Shown here piece after piece: positions 9,311-18,148 of a DNA stretch of 64,000 nucleotides. The notes beneath the pieces were generated by a model, which had not been told where the DNA came from, did no database searches, and saw nothing but the letters and a program-made list of their open reading frames with translations. The stretch spans positions 215,091 through 279,090 of the forward strand of contig JAEUUT010000070.1 of NCBI GenBank assembly GCA_016787415.1. Reading direction: 5' to 3'. Positions within the stretch are counted from its first letter, which is position 1; each line of letters opens with the position of its first letter. Source of the DNA: Saprospiraceae bacterium (GTDB lineage Bacteria; Bacteroidota; Bacteroidia; Chitinophagales; Saprospiraceae). The translations under genes and the position numbers were made by a program.

Positions 9311-10582
9311 TTATTCTCGTCCCGGCACCCCCACGCCCATTTTGTACATTCCCACATAAGCCCCGATGCGTTCTGCTTTCAGATCGCGCCCCTGTAGCCC
9401 ATCAGCCCGCAAGGTGCTGTCGGGGTACACAATCAGGCAGTCGATCACGTCGTGTTCGGTTTTACCTAATTTTCGATACACGTATTTGCTGCGGGCATAG
9501 CCGCTTACCTGCCTGATATCGTCGTTGGAAAAGCCATGCGCATATCTGGGTTTGTATTTGGCATCCACCACCATCTGGTATTCCGGGGTGTGCAGCACGA
9601 AATCGAGTTCGTTGCCCGACGCCGTGTAGTGATATAGCACTTGCCGAGGCCCCGGGAAACGGTCTTTCAACAAACCCAGCACATAGAGTTCGAAGAGTTT
9701 GCTCATATCTATCCAGAAAGGTGGCGTGTGTAGCATGTCCGTTTTGCGCACGTTGGAAAGATGGTAGCCGAAGCGTTGGAGCAGTAGCCGGGCAAGTCGG
9801 ATGGCTTCTGCGTATTCGGGGTAAAAAACGTTGTTTTTTTGATGGGAAAGGGCGGCCGTGCCGGTTACATCGCTCACCTGCTCAAATGCAGGCAGCGTGT
9901 AGCGCAGCAATTCCTGAAGCCAGGGCGCCGCATGCAGGTACTGCACCGTAGGGAGGTAACGCTGCACAAAGGCCAGCGCTTTTTTGAGCAGCCGGTTCTC
10001 GGGACTGTCGATGCCAAATTCGTCAAACGAACAGTGCATATGAAGGGCATTGCTGTCGAGCAGTTGCTGCCGGATACTGCTGCTTTGGTGAATTTTTCCT
10101 TTAACACGGCCGTTCAGACGCCGTTCGACGCGGTAATATGATTTTTTCAGACCCCGTTTGACAATAGCCCTTACGGTACTTAAAAACTGTACTGCCAGCA
10201 GCGGCGTCAGCAGGTCATGTTCGGGGTAAATATCGATGGCTGGCTGGTCGAACCGGATTACAAACAGGTCTTTGGTGTACTCCGCTACGTCCGGATGGCG
10301 AAGCGCCGTAGACAACATACGAAGGAAATCGGTCTGGAATCCGCCCTGATTCAGTTTGGGTTGCACAAAAATGGCTTGCCGCTCGTTGCCAATCCAGTCG
10401 ACGCCGATGAAATAGGACGTTTCGACACGGTGCCCGCCCGCTTCGGGCCGCAGGCGAAAACAGTATGCATCGGTGTCCTTTTTCTGATGTGGGTATTTGT
10501 AAAAAAAGGCCTGGTCTGCCGGGAGCGGCAGTGCATGTACTTCGTTCGTATGTTCCGATAGTAAAAGCAGTTCAGGCATCAT
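9311..10582 (-). CDS. mcrC: McrC-type nuclease subunit of a type IV restriction system
   Basis: A 423-aa protein matching the McrC family in length and order of motifs. The N-terminal half has the conserved block FVQPKLNQGG and the helical dimer region; the C-terminal part has the PD-(D/E)xK nuclease core ELDFVLHTPEYQMVVDAKYK at about residues 322-343, with the acidic residues and the DAK lysine present. McrC associates with the McrB motor and cuts DNA carrying modified cytosine. The start is placed at ATG 10582 (ATG 10579 and GTG 10588 are alternatives). It follows mcrB by 15 bp on the same strand, the usual order. Confidence 0.9.
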   Translation of the reverse strand: MMPELLLLSEHTNEVHALPLPADQAFFYKYPHQKKDTDAYCFRLRPEAGGHRVETSYFIGVDWIGNERQAIFVQPKLNQGGFQTDFLRMLSTALRHPDVAEYTKDLFVIRFDQPAIDIYPEHDLLTPLLAVQFLSTVRAIVKRGLKKSYYRVERRLNGRVKGKIHQSSSIRQQLLDSNALHMHCSFDEFGIDSPENRLLKKALAFVQRYLPTVQYLHAAPWLQELLRYTLPAFEQVSDVTGTAALSHQKNNVFYPEYAEAIRLARLLLQRFGYHLSNVRKTDMLHTPPFWIDMSKLFELYVLGLLKDRFPGPRQVLYHYTASGNELDFVLHTPEYQMVVDAKYKPRYAHGFSNDDIRQVSGYARSKYVYRKLGKTEHDVIDCLIVYPDSTLRADGLQGRDLKAERIGAYVGMYKMGVGVPGRE

Positions 10583-10597
10583 ATGCACGGTCGACCG

Positions 10598-11776
10598 TCA
10601 ACGCAGGTTTTCTATTTTTTGTCGCACATCGTCACCCTGTAAAATACCGTCTTTCACATATTCCAGCAGGAGCGGTTTGATTTCATATTCCAGTTTCATG
10701 CGGAGTTCTTCGCGCGTTTGAGCCAGAAAGTAACTGTGGCCGAGCTGCACATCGGTAGCCTCGAAGCCGGGCGATAAATAGTTGTCGCCAAACAGTGCGC
10801 CCACTTTTTCAAACAAAAGAAGCGCCGCTGCGCGTACCTGTTCGTCTGCGATGGATTCCCTGATTACCACTTCGGAAGGCGGCACATGCACGAATGCAAA
10901 ACGCCGCCGAACGGCATAGTCGATGTGGCCAATGCTGCGGTCGGCGGTGTTCATGGTGCCGATGATAAACAGGTTGGGTGGCAGGGCAATTTCGCGGTCG
11001 CCTTCCAGTTCGTAAATACTGTCGAGCGCCTTGCCCCGGTATTCGAGTGCATAGATCAGTTCGCCCAGCACGCTGGCCAGGTTGGCACGGTTGATTTCAT
11101 CGATGATGAGTACGAAATTCCGGAGTTCTTCCCGCGCCACTTCCGGCTGCTGGAAAGGGCGCTGGGCGGCAAACTCCCGGAATTTGTCGAGCACTTGCTT
11201 GAAATAGGTAGCGTGTGTGCGCGCCAGCCCGGAAATGCCGGGGTAATTCACGATGTCCTGCCGTTCGACCACTTCGTTGAGATACAGTTCGATGATGTCG
11301 CTGTATTTCATACGTTGCGACGATTTCCACATGCCCATGTAGCGAAAGGCGTTGTCTTCCACAGATACGATGGTGACGAAAGGGGTAAGGGCAAAACCGT
11401 TTTGGTGTTCCACTTCAGCCAGCACTTCTTCCTTGAACTGTTCGAAAATTTTGCGCACCCACACTTCCCGCCCCAGTGCTTTGGTGTCTTTCCGGTGGTT
11501 GAGGAAATTGTACTGGGCTTTTTGTGCAAATTCCGCCAGCACGCGATTGCGCACATTGTATTCTACCTGTCCTTCGTTGACTTCGGCACTGATACCGCGC
11601 ACAAAATCTTCGTAGGAATAGGACGGGTGGAACTGAATGATCTTCGTTTCGCCGCCGGCCTCGGTGAGTCGGGCCGCTATTTTTTCGGAAAGCCAGGTTT
11701 TGCCGGTGCCGGGCGGCCCTTGAAGGATGATCTGGCGTTTGAAATGCAAAATGTTCAGGATTTCCGAAATTTCCAT
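10598..11776 (-). CDS. mcrB: McrB-type AAA+ GTPase/ATPase, short form
   Basis: A 392-aa AAA+ motor. Walker A is GPPGTGKT at residues 20-27, Walker B is VLIIDEINRAN near 220-230, and the McrB hallmark TMNTADRSIGHIDYAVRRRF follows near 272. The start is set at ATG 11776 because the longer reading uses a TTG at 11809. With this start the protein lacks the N-terminal DNA-binding domain of E. coli McrB, so target recognition must come from McrC or another protein, or the system may use a different trigger. It heads the minus-strand run. An element CAATTTTG (11814-11807), one base from the -7 consensus, sits about 30 bp upstream of the start. Confidence 0.9.
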   Translation of the reverse strand: MEISEILNILHFKRQIILQGPPGTGKTWLSEKIAARLTEAGGETKIIQFHPSYSYEDFVRGISAEVNEGQVEYNVRNRVLAEFAQKAQYNFLNHRKDTKALGREVWVRKIFEQFKEEVLAEVEHQNGFALTPFVTIVSVEDNAFRYMGMWKSSQRMKYSDIIELYLNEVVERQDIVNYPGISGLARTHATYFKQVLDKFREFAAQRPFQQPEVAREELRNFVLIIDEINRANLASVLGELIYALEYRGKALDSIYELEGDREIALPPNLFIIGTMNTADRSIGHIDYAVRRRFAFVHVPPSEVVIRESIADEQVRAAALLLFEKVGALFGDNYLSPGFEATDVQLGHSYFLAQTREELRMKLEYEIKPLLLEYVKDGILQGDDVRQKIENLR

Positions 11777-12014
11777 TCTTGAAAAGAATTGAAGACGCAG
11801 GGGTGGCAAAATTGGTGATTTCTAAAAAACAAATGTGAATGTATGGGTGGCCGCAGTGTTTTCCATCGCTATTGTCAGAATATTTTGATATTCGTTTAAC
11901 ATACTATTTCAGCATGCTGGAGCATTTCCGGTTATATTTGTACGCCATTATAATAAGACCTTATTAGCGACACAATTATTCATTTTTCCTTGACCGACTA
12001 AAATCGACACCACC
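11777..12014. promoter_or_regulatory. Intergenic region between mcrB and the 85-aa gene, with -7 element
   Basis: The gap separates divergent genes. A perfect Bacteroidota -7 element TATATTTG lies on the plus strand at 11933-11940, about 75 bp upstream of the 85-aa ORF. For mcrB only the near-match CAATTTTG is seen. No repeat or RNA gene is visible here. Confidence 0.5.
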
Positions 12015-12272
12015 ATGGAAAATTACAATCCCGCCGATGCTACCCCCGAAGCCCTTCGTCAGGTACTGACCGCCCAGGATGAAACCATCCGTCATTTAAG
12101 AAACCTTGTTTCCGGAATGCCCGGCGATCAAATGGCCGAACTGCGCAACACCCTGACCGAACGCCTTCAACAACTCGAAGAACTGGAAAAACGAATGTGG
12201 GCTACCTTGTTTCCTCCGGGGCCGCGAAACGAAGCCTCGGCTCATAGGATGACGATGACGTATTTTCCGTAA
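12015..12272 (+). CDS. Small coiled-coil protein, unknown function
   Basis: An 85-aa soluble protein. A heptad-like amphipathic segment at about 17-65 (ETIRHLRNLVSGM and LRNTLTERLQQLEELEKRM) suggests a coiled coil. The ATG at 12015 lies downstream of a TATATTTG promoter element. The last codons run directly into a low-complexity hairpin array, so the C-terminus may have been altered by that array. Not recognised. Confidence 0.55.
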   Translation: MENYNPADATPEALRQVLTAQDETIRHLRNLVSGMPGDQMAELRNTLTERLQQLEELEKRMWATLFPPGPRNEASAHRMTMTYFP

Positions 12273-12275
12273 GGG

Positions 12276-12446
12276 CAAAAGGCAAGGGGCAAAAGGCAAG
12301 GGGCAAAAAAGCAAGGGGCAAGAGGCAAAAAAGCAAGAGGCAAGGGGCAAAAAAAGCAATATGTAAAACCCAAGCCTATTACTTTTGCCCCTTGCCCCTT
12401 GCTTTTTTGCCCCTTGCCTTTTGCCTCTTGCCCCTTGCCTCTCAAA
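12276..12446. repeat. Low-complexity inverted repeat, GGCAAGGGGCAAAA type
   Basis: The left arm is a run of GGCAAGGGGCAAAA-like units and the right arm (from about 12384) is the same series on the opposite strand, TTTTGCCCCTTGCC. Together they can form a hairpin with arms of roughly 65 bp around a short AT-rich loop. A one-sided relative lies at 32294-32362. It separates two small genes. Confidence 0.8.
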
Positions 12447-12455
12447 AAAACACCT

Positions 12456-12818
12456 ATGTTCGAAAAACACCACCAGCCCATACTTCCGCCCAAACATTTT
12501 TACAATCGCCTGATTCGGTACATGGGTTTTGCCGGGGCGATTATTGGTGTCTCGTTGCTGATCGGTATGATTGGCTATCAGATATGCACCCATCGGGGCT
12601 GGGTAGATGCATTTTACAATGCCTCCATGATTCTGACGGGAATGGGGCCCGGGCTTGACATGAACGAACTGACGGATGCAGAGCAAAAGGCCACCAAAAT
12701 TTTTTCAGGTATATATGCTATTTACAGTGGCGTGGTGTTCCTGGCTGCTTCCGGGCTGGTATTGTCGCCTATTCTGCACCGTTTTCTTCATTTTTTTCAC
12801 ATGGATACGGAGGATTAA
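12456..12818 (+). CDS. Two-helix membrane protein with pore-like loop
   Basis: A 120-aa protein read from ATG 12456; a longer frame from 12399 would translate the upstream repeat and is rejected. Two hydrophobic segments flank a loop FYNASMILTGMGPGLD. The layout helix, re-entrant loop, helix resembles the pore unit of small potassium channels, with TGMGPG where TVGYGD would be expected, so selectivity is doubtful. It could be a degenerate channel subunit or an unrelated membrane protein. No promoter is visible because the repeat array abuts the start. Confidence 0.6.
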   Translation: MFEKHHQPILPPKHFYNRLIRYMGFAGAIIGVSLLIGMIGYQICTHRGWVDAFYNASMILTGMGPGLDMNELTDAEQKATKIFSGIYAIYSGVVFLAASGLVLSPILHRFLHFFHMDTED

Positions 12819-12986
12819 TCCGGTTAGAATCTCTTGCTTTTCTACACCCGGGTAAGCCTCGCCGAAACATTTTCAATACTCACCGACCATTTTCCCTCAT
12901 TCACCGAAAGCCTTCAATGCACTTTTTCCCGGCGTCTGAAATTTGAGGTATAAATCTCATCAATTTTCACTAAACGCTAAAGCATC

Positions 12987-14495
12987 ATGAAAAAGTTAAT
13001 AGTGGTCGCACTGAGCGCGGCCATGCTCGGAGGACTGGTTGTGCTGGGCGGCGCGAACGCCTTCGGATACATGGGCGATCGGTCGGCGTCGTTTGGGACG
13101 CCTGCATTTGACGGACAGGTTCACCTGGCAAACCTCACTAATGCACCCAATCCGGTGAATATGAATTTTACGCTTGCTGCCAACAAAACCCTCCCGGTGG
13201 TAGTGAACATTCAAAGTGCCGTGCGCTCCCGCGAATTTTCCAATGGCGGCTTCGATATGCAAGACTTGCCCGAGGCATTCCGACGTTTTTTCGGCCCCAA
13301 TATGCCCCAGGGCCAGTCGCCACGTGGCGGCAATGGCGATGATCAGGTACAAATGGGCACCGGCTCAGGCGTTATTATCAGCCCTGATGGTTACATCGTT
13401 ACCAACAACCACGTAGTGGCCGGCGCCGACGAACTGACGGTTACCCTCAACGACAAACGCTCCTTCAAGGCCAAAGTAGTGGGCACCGACCCGTCGACCG
13501 ACCTGGGCCTGGTAAAAATAGAAGCCGAAGGGCTGCCGTTTGCCAATTTTTCCAATTCCGACGAAACGCAGGTGGGCGAATGGGTACTGGCAGTCGGCAA
13601 TCCGTTCAACCTGACTTCAACCGTCACAGCGGGCATCGTATCGGCCAAAGGACGCGATATTCATATTTTGCAGGATCAGGCGCCCATCGAGTCGTTTATT
13701 CAAACGGATGCAGCCATTAATCCCGGCAATTCCGGTGGCGCACTGGTCAACCTGAATGGCGATCTGATCGGTATCAACTCTGCCATCGCCAGTCCTACGG
13801 GTGCTTATGCCGGTTACGGATTTGCTATTCCTGCCAATATCGTCGCCAAAGTGGTCGATGACCTCAAAAAATACGGTGTGGCACAACGGGGCTACCTCGG
13901 CGTGGTCATCCGGGAGGTAAACAGTCAGTTGGCAAAAGACAAAGACCTGGAAGTAACCAGGGGAGTTTACGTCGACAGTCTGGCCGAAAACAGCGCAGCA
14001 GGCGCTGCCGGCATCCGCAAAGGTGATGTGATCACAAAAATAGACGGCCAGCCGATAGAGGCCTCTTCTTCTTTGCTCGAAGCCGTAGGCCGCCACCGCC
14101 CGGGCGACAAACTTGATGTAGCAGTGATGCGCGGCAGTTCGGAAAAGGTGTTCAACGTTGTGTTGAAAAATCGGCAAGGCAATACCGAAGTGGTAAAAAA
14201 ATCGGATGCTTCGGGTGTTTCGGCAGCGCTGGGCGCCGAATTTCAGACGCTCAGCCAAAAAGAAGCCCGCAAACTCGATGTCGACGGTGGTGTAAAGGTT
14301 GTACAACTGGGCCATGGCAAATTGGCCAGCCAGACCGACATGCGAGCAGGCTTTATCATCACAAAAGTGGATGGTAAACCGATACAGTCTACCGAAGACC
14401 TCACGGCTGCTTTAAGCAGCAAACAAGGCGGCGTCATGCTCGAAGGGGTTTATCCCGATCGACCCGGTACGTACTACTACGCCTTCGGAATGTAA
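12987..14495 (+). CDS. HtrA/DegP-family periplasmic serine protease
   Basis: A 502-aa Do-type protease. It begins with a signal peptide or anchor (MKKLIVVALSAAMLGGLVVLGG). The trypsin-like domain has the triad His142 (VTNNHVV), Asp172 (STDLGLV) and Ser249 (NPGNSGGAL). Two PDZ domains follow at about 300-395 and 410-500. The family degrades or refolds misfolded envelope proteins. The loop after the signal is rich in Gly and Asn. The gene is monocistronic: a rho-independent terminator lies 45 bp after the stop. Confidence 0.93.
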   Translation: MKKLIVVALSAAMLGGLVVLGGANAFGYMGDRSASFGTPAFDGQVHLANLTNAPNPVNMNFTLAANKTLPVVVNIQSAVRSREFSNGGFDMQDLPEAFRRFFGPNMPQGQSPRGGNGDDQVQMGTGSGVIISPDGYIVTNNHVVAGADELTVTLNDKRSFKAKVVGTDPSTDLGLVKIEAEGLPFANFSNSDETQVGEWVLAVGNPFNLTSTVTAGIVSAKGRDIHILQDQAPIESFIQTDAAINPGNSGGALVNLNGDLIGINSAIASPTGAYAGYGFAIPANIVAKVVDDLKKYGVAQRGYLGVVIREVNSQLAKDKDLEVTRGVYVDSLAENSAAGAAGIRKGDVITKIDGQPIEASSSLLEAVGRHRPGDKLDVAVMRGSSEKVFNVVLKNRQGNTEVVKKSDASGVSAALGAEFQTLSQKEARKLDVDGGVKVVQLGHGKLASQTDMRAGFIITKVDGKPIQSTEDLTAALSSKQGGVMLEGVYPDRPGTYYYAFGM

Positions 14496-14539
14496 AAGAC
14501 AGTTATTGCACATGTTCGAAAATAGGTTTTGTTAGTTGG

Positions 14540-14574
14540 TAGCGACGCGCTGTTGAGTGCGTCGCTATTTTTTT
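14540..14574 (+). terminator. Rho-independent terminator after htrA
   Basis: A perfect 9-bp stem TAGCGACGC / GCGTCGCTA with a 10-nt loop is followed by a T run. It is positioned to end the protease transcript. Confidence 0.85.
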
Positions 14575-14633
14575 AGAGGTGAGAGGCGATATGTGAGAGG
14601 TGAGAGGCGAGAAGTGAGAGAGTGAGAGAGGGC
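14573..14633. repeat. Degenerate heptamer array, G-rich orientation (AGGTGAG)
   Basis: Tandem AGGTGAG-like heptamers (variants AGGCGAG, AAGTGAG) start right at the T run of the preceding terminator. On the minus strand they read CTCACCT, the same unit found upstream of four other genes. The arrangement is repeated almost exactly at 49865-49945. Confidence 0.8.
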
Positions 14634-14795
14634 ACTCATTACCACCGCGAACGAGCCCTGAAAGGGCGTATGCAATAGCGTAGGGCAACGCCCTACGTAT
14701 TCGTTCCGACCCCACAAAAACACAACCCACAAGGCCCTACGTATTCGTCCAAATTAAAAATACGCCCAATGGCACCGCCCGGTGTATTCGTTCCA
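14634..14795. repeat. REP-like palindromic element with GTATTCGTTC repeats
   Basis: The segment contains GAGCCCTGAAAGGGCGTATG, then AGCGTAGGGCAACGCCCTAC, which forms two small stem-loops (GCCCT..AGGGC and GTAGGGC..GCCCTAC). Three copies of GTATTCGT(T/C)C follow near 14697, 14741 and 14783. A sister copy with GAGCCCTGAAAGGGCGTATG identical lies at 49946-50045. Confidence 0.75.
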
Positions 14796-14825
14796 ATTGA
14801 ATTCAACCTATTCCCACCTACCTCG

Positions 14826-14833
14826 TAATTTTG
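14826..14833 (+). promoter_or_regulatory. -7 promoter element TAATTTTG of the LytTR regulator
   Basis: A match to TAnnTTTG. It lies inside the longest possible reading frame of the LytTR gene, so translation must start downstream of it. Confidence 0.55.
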
Positions 14834-14871
14834 CGGCCAATAAAACATCAAAGCCAGAAAATACTCCCTTT

Positions 14872-14919
<48 letters not shown>

Positions 14920-14921
<2 letters not shown>

Positions 14922-15621
14922 GAAATACCTCATCATCGACGACAATCCAATGGCGCGTGCCGTACTGCGCCAAATAGCCTCCAGCCTGGATGGACTGGTA
15001 CTCGCAGGAGAATGTGCTTCCGCACTGGAAGCCTTCAACGTGTTGCAGAAAGAGTCGGTTGATCTGTTGCTGCTGGATGTGGAAATGCCGGAAATGAACG
15101 GACTGGAGTTGTTGCAGAGCCTTTCCACCCGACCTTTGGTGATACTGATCACCTCCAAAACCGAATATGCAGTAGAAGCATTCGACCTGAATGTGGTGGA
15201 TTACATCGTAAAGCCGGTAACCATTGCACGTTTTATGGCGGCTGTACAGCGCGCACGGGAAATCTGGGAAGGGCGGCACAATACGGTCGAAAACAGCACC
15301 GAAAAAGATTACTTGTTTGTACGTACTGATGGGGCGCTGATCAAAATCCGCTACGATGAAATCATGTGGGTGCAGGCACTGGTCGATTATGTACAATTCG
15401 TCACGCTTTCAGGCAAAAAATATACCGTTCATGCCACAATGAAGGCAGTAGCAGCGCATCTCCACGACCGTCGTTTTGTGCGTACCCATCGTTCCTACAT
15501 TGTCAATACGGATAAAATTGATCGTATTGAGGAAAATACCATGATTGTAATTGGCAAGCAGGTTATCCCCATGAGCGAACAGTATAAGACGGCGGTGATG
15601 GAGCGCATCAACCTGCTTTAA
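14920..15621 (+). CDS. LytTR-family response regulator
   Basis: A 233-aa regulator. The receiver domain (1-118) has the acidic pair in YLIIDDN, the phosphoacceptor in LLLLDVEMPEMNG, and the Lys in YIVKPV. The LytTR DNA-binding domain (about 130-233) carries FVRTDGALIKI and the conserved RTHRSYIVN block. The frame is open further upstream, but that part reads through a repeat array and a promoter element, so the TTG at 14920 is chosen as start; no ATG is available before the conserved core. No cognate sensor kinase is adjacent; the hybrid kinase gene 700 bp downstream has its own receiver. Confidence 0.88.
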
Positions 15622-15821
15622 CCGCCTGCTACCGACACAACTTCACTGCTCACCGAGGCATTCTCCTGCCTCACCGATTCATTCAGCATACAAGTATGCC
15701 ATACCTGCACATTTGTCCTGTTAGTTCACTCGACGGCCGCAGGGACTGGATGGATGCACCCACCACCTCTTGATTCCGGTTCCTGCGGTCGGCCACTTTT
15801 CACACCATTAATTTTTCAAGC

Positions 15822-16199
15822 ATGAAATTTCTGAAAGTTTTCAGCCTGGCCCTGCTGACCCTGTTCGTTGCAGCCCAATCCGCTTCTGCACAGGCCGCCG
15901 CCGCCACCAAACCCGTTGCCCAGCCCGCCGTAATGCACAATACTGCGCAAAAAACGGCTACCACTGCCAAGCCCGCAGCCACCAGCCAGCCACAGGCCAA
16001 GCCCGCTGCCAATGAAAAAAGTACCCAGCCGGGCGAGCACGCAAAAGCGGCGAACGCCAAAAGTGCTACCCACAAAACACACCGCAAGCACAAAGCCAAA
16101 AAAACAACGGGCGCGGCTACTTCGACCACAGAAATGAAAGGCAAATCGCACCATGACGCCGCCGGAGATAAAAAAGCCGCTAAACCCGAAAAGCAATAA
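15822..16199 (+). CDS. Secreted Ala/Lys-rich low-complexity protein
   Basis: A 125-aa protein with a typical signal peptide cleaved after SASA, then a low-complexity chain rich in Ala, Lys, Thr, Pro and His (many AAKP, TAKPAA and HKTHRKHKAKK stretches). There is no recognisable fold; the basic composition suggests binding to nucleic acid or acidic polymers in the periplasm, but this is a guess. It is followed by a terminator, so it is probably transcribed alone. The 200-bp gap before it shows no repeat and no convincing promoter. Confidence 0.65.
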   Translation: MKFLKVFSLALLTLFVAAQSASAQAAAATKPVAQPAVMHNTAQKTATTAKPAATSQPQAKPAANEKSTQPGEHAKAANAKSATHKTHRKHKAKKTTGAATSTTEMKGKSHHDAAGDKKAAKPEKQ

Positions 16200-16226
16200 G
16201 CACGATAGGAAGATTGTTTTCATCGC

Positions 16227-16259
16227 CCGGGTGTGCCGAAAGGTGTACCCGGTTTTTTT
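16227..16259 (+). terminator. Rho-independent terminator
   Basis: The stem CCGGGTGTGCC / GGTGTACCCGG closes a GAAA tetraloop and is followed by seven T. It ends the transcript of the Ala/Lys-rich gene and separates it from the hybrid kinase. Confidence 0.85.
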
Positions 16260-16357
16260 GTTTTTTAAATGCTCTGACTATGCAGAAATCTATACCGGCA
16301 TACCGACTGCCGTTGCCGGAGCATGTGTACCTTCGTCCTGCTTTCAAAAACAGTAAT

Positions 16358-18145
16358 ATGGAAGAAAATCGTGCAGGACTTCGGCGTTCGGCGGTCCGCT
16401 TTGTTGTCAGTATCTACCTGTTCTTTTTTATCCTTGCAGTAGTGGCATTTTTTGTGGTGACAGAATTGGAGAACGACAATCTTGTACACGACACCCAACT
16501 CGAACGCGGGGTGATTACCCTTGTTTTTCTGGCCTCCTGGTCGTTCGTCTGTTACCGTCTTTACCGGATCAATACCCGTATTTTTGATCAGCGCTCGCAG
16601 GTGTTCGATGCACGCGAGGCGGAGTATTACGCCACCCGCGAACTGGCCCGGCTGCGCGAACAGTTTATGGCCAATATGAGCCACGAAATACGCACGCCGC
16701 TCAATGCCATTGTTGGCTTTTGCCACCTGCTTGCCCGCTCCAACCTGGGCGCTCGCGAACGGGAATTGTCGGATAATATCCAGATTGCCAGTGAAAATCT
16801 GCTGACTATCGTAAATGACATCCTGGATTTTTCCAAAATAGAAGCCGGTATGATGGTGCTGGAAAACCTGCCGTTCGACCCTGCTGGTTTGTTTAAATCG
16901 GTGCAACAAATGTTTGGTGAAAAAGCGCGACAAAAAAACCTTTCACTTGAACTTGTACTTGCACCGGGCATACCCACCCAGATTTCAGGCGACCCAACGC
17001 GCCTCACCCAGATCATGATTAATCTTGTGGGAAATGCCCTGAAATTTACCGAAAAGGGCGGGGTAGTGGTCAGCATCAGCCCTGTTGTACAAAAAGCCGA
17101 GCAACAGCGTATCCAACTCCGCATCGAAGTGCGCGATTCCGGCATTGGCATTCCGACCAACCAACTCGAACGCATTTTCGAAAGATTCACCCAGTCTGAC
17201 GAACAAACCACGCGTATCTACGGCGGTACGGGCCTGGGACTTTCCATTGTAAAAGGACTGGTTGAGGCCATGCAAGGCGCCGTAAGTGTAGAAAGCAGGC
17301 CCGGAGAAGGCAGTGTTTTTACCGTATTGCTGTCGTTCGAAACCGTTTCTGAAAATGCAGGAATCTCGGCGGATTCTTTAGCACAACAGCCGGAACGTTT
17401 GATTTCGGAGACCCTGCCCGACTTGCGTATCCTGGTGGCCGAAGATAATCTTATGAATCGCCGGGTTGTGGAGTTGTTGTTCGACGAATGGAAATGCCGC
17501 TACATGATGGCCCAAACCGGCCGCGAGGCAGTAGCCTTGCTGGCGCAATCGCCGCAGTTTTTCGACCTCGTTCTGATGGATATTCACATGCCTGAAATGG
17601 ACGGGTATGAAGCCACACAATTGATTCGCCAAAAACTCGGCTTGTCTGTCCCCATTGTGGCTATGACAGCCCATGCACTGGCGGGCGAGCGGGAAAAATG
17701 CCTTCAACTTGGTATGAACGATTACATTGCCAAGCCTATCCGCGAGCAGGAACTGTACCACCTGATCCGCCGTTTTGTGGCGCCAGCCAGCAAGGCCGAC
17801 GAATTTGGCTTCGATCGAGCCTATTTGCAGGAAACAACACTGGGCAACGTCGCCTATCAGGGCGAATTAGCCAGGATTTTTCTCGACCAGGCGCCCAAAG
17901 ACCTGCAAGCCATTGCCGCCGCCTTGCATACAGGTGATAGGGCCTCGGCCGCCAAAGCGGCCCACAGTATGAAAAGTACCGTGGGGTACATGGGATTTGC
18001 ACACAATATCGGACAACAGTTGGCCGCCTTCGAAAAAGCCTGCGATCAGGGAAAAGATACCACGCTTTTGTTGGACGACTGGAAAGGTATACAACAGTCT
18101 GTCGAAAAAGCCAAAGCACTGATTATTAAAGAATTCGGACAATAA
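16358..18145 (+). CDS. Hybrid sensor histidine kinase with receiver and HPt domains
   Basis: A 595-aa membrane kinase. Two hydrophobic segments near the N-terminus are followed by a short coiled linker. The dimerisation domain holds the phosphorylated His in FMANMSHEIRTPLNAIVGF; the ATPase domain has NLVGNALKFTE, DSGIGIP and GGTGLGLSIVKGL. A receiver follows (VAEDN, LMDIHMPEMDG, IAKPI), then an HPt domain with AAHSMKSTVGYMG. This is a complete phosphorelay in one chain. The start is set at ATG 16358; ATG 16280 is possible but lies only about 20 bp after the upstream terminator, leaving little room for a promoter. The channel gene follows after 3 bp. Confidence 0.92.
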   Translation: MEENRAGLRRSAVRFVVSIYLFFFILAVVAFFVVTELENDNLVHDTQLERGVITLVFLASWSFVCYRLYRINTRIFDQRSQVFDAREAEYYATRELARLREQFMANMSHEIRTPLNAIVGFCHLLARSNLGARERELSDNIQIASENLLTIVNDILDFSKIEAGMMVLENLPFDPAGLFKSVQQMFGEKARQKNLSLELVLAPGIPTQISGDPTRLTQIMINLVGNALKFTEKGGVVVSISPVVQKAEQQRIQLRIEVRDSGIGIPTNQLERIFERFTQSDEQTTRIYGGTGLGLSIVKGLVEAMQGAVSVESRPGEGSVFTVLLSFETVSENAGISADSLAQQPERLISETLPDLRILVAEDNLMNRRVVELLFDEWKCRYMMAQTGREAVALLAQSPQFFDLVLMDIHMPEMDGYEATQLIRQKLGLSVPIVAMTAHALAGEREKCLQLGMNDYIAKPIREQELYHLIRRFVAPASKADEFGFDRAYLQETTLGNVAYQGELARIFLDQAPKDLQAIAAALHTGDRASAAKAAHSMKSTVGYMGFAHNIGQQLAAFEKACDQGKDTTLLLDDWKGIQQSVEKAKALIIKEFGQ

Positions 18146-18148
18146 CAT

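Noticed and set aside
12399..12455. N-terminal extension of the 120-aa membrane protein
   Set aside because: It translates the low-complexity array and precedes the membrane protein start at 12456.
12096..12686. 196-aa minus-strand ORF
   Set aside because: It reads through the hairpin array and opposite two plus-strand genes; the sequence is repeat-derived.
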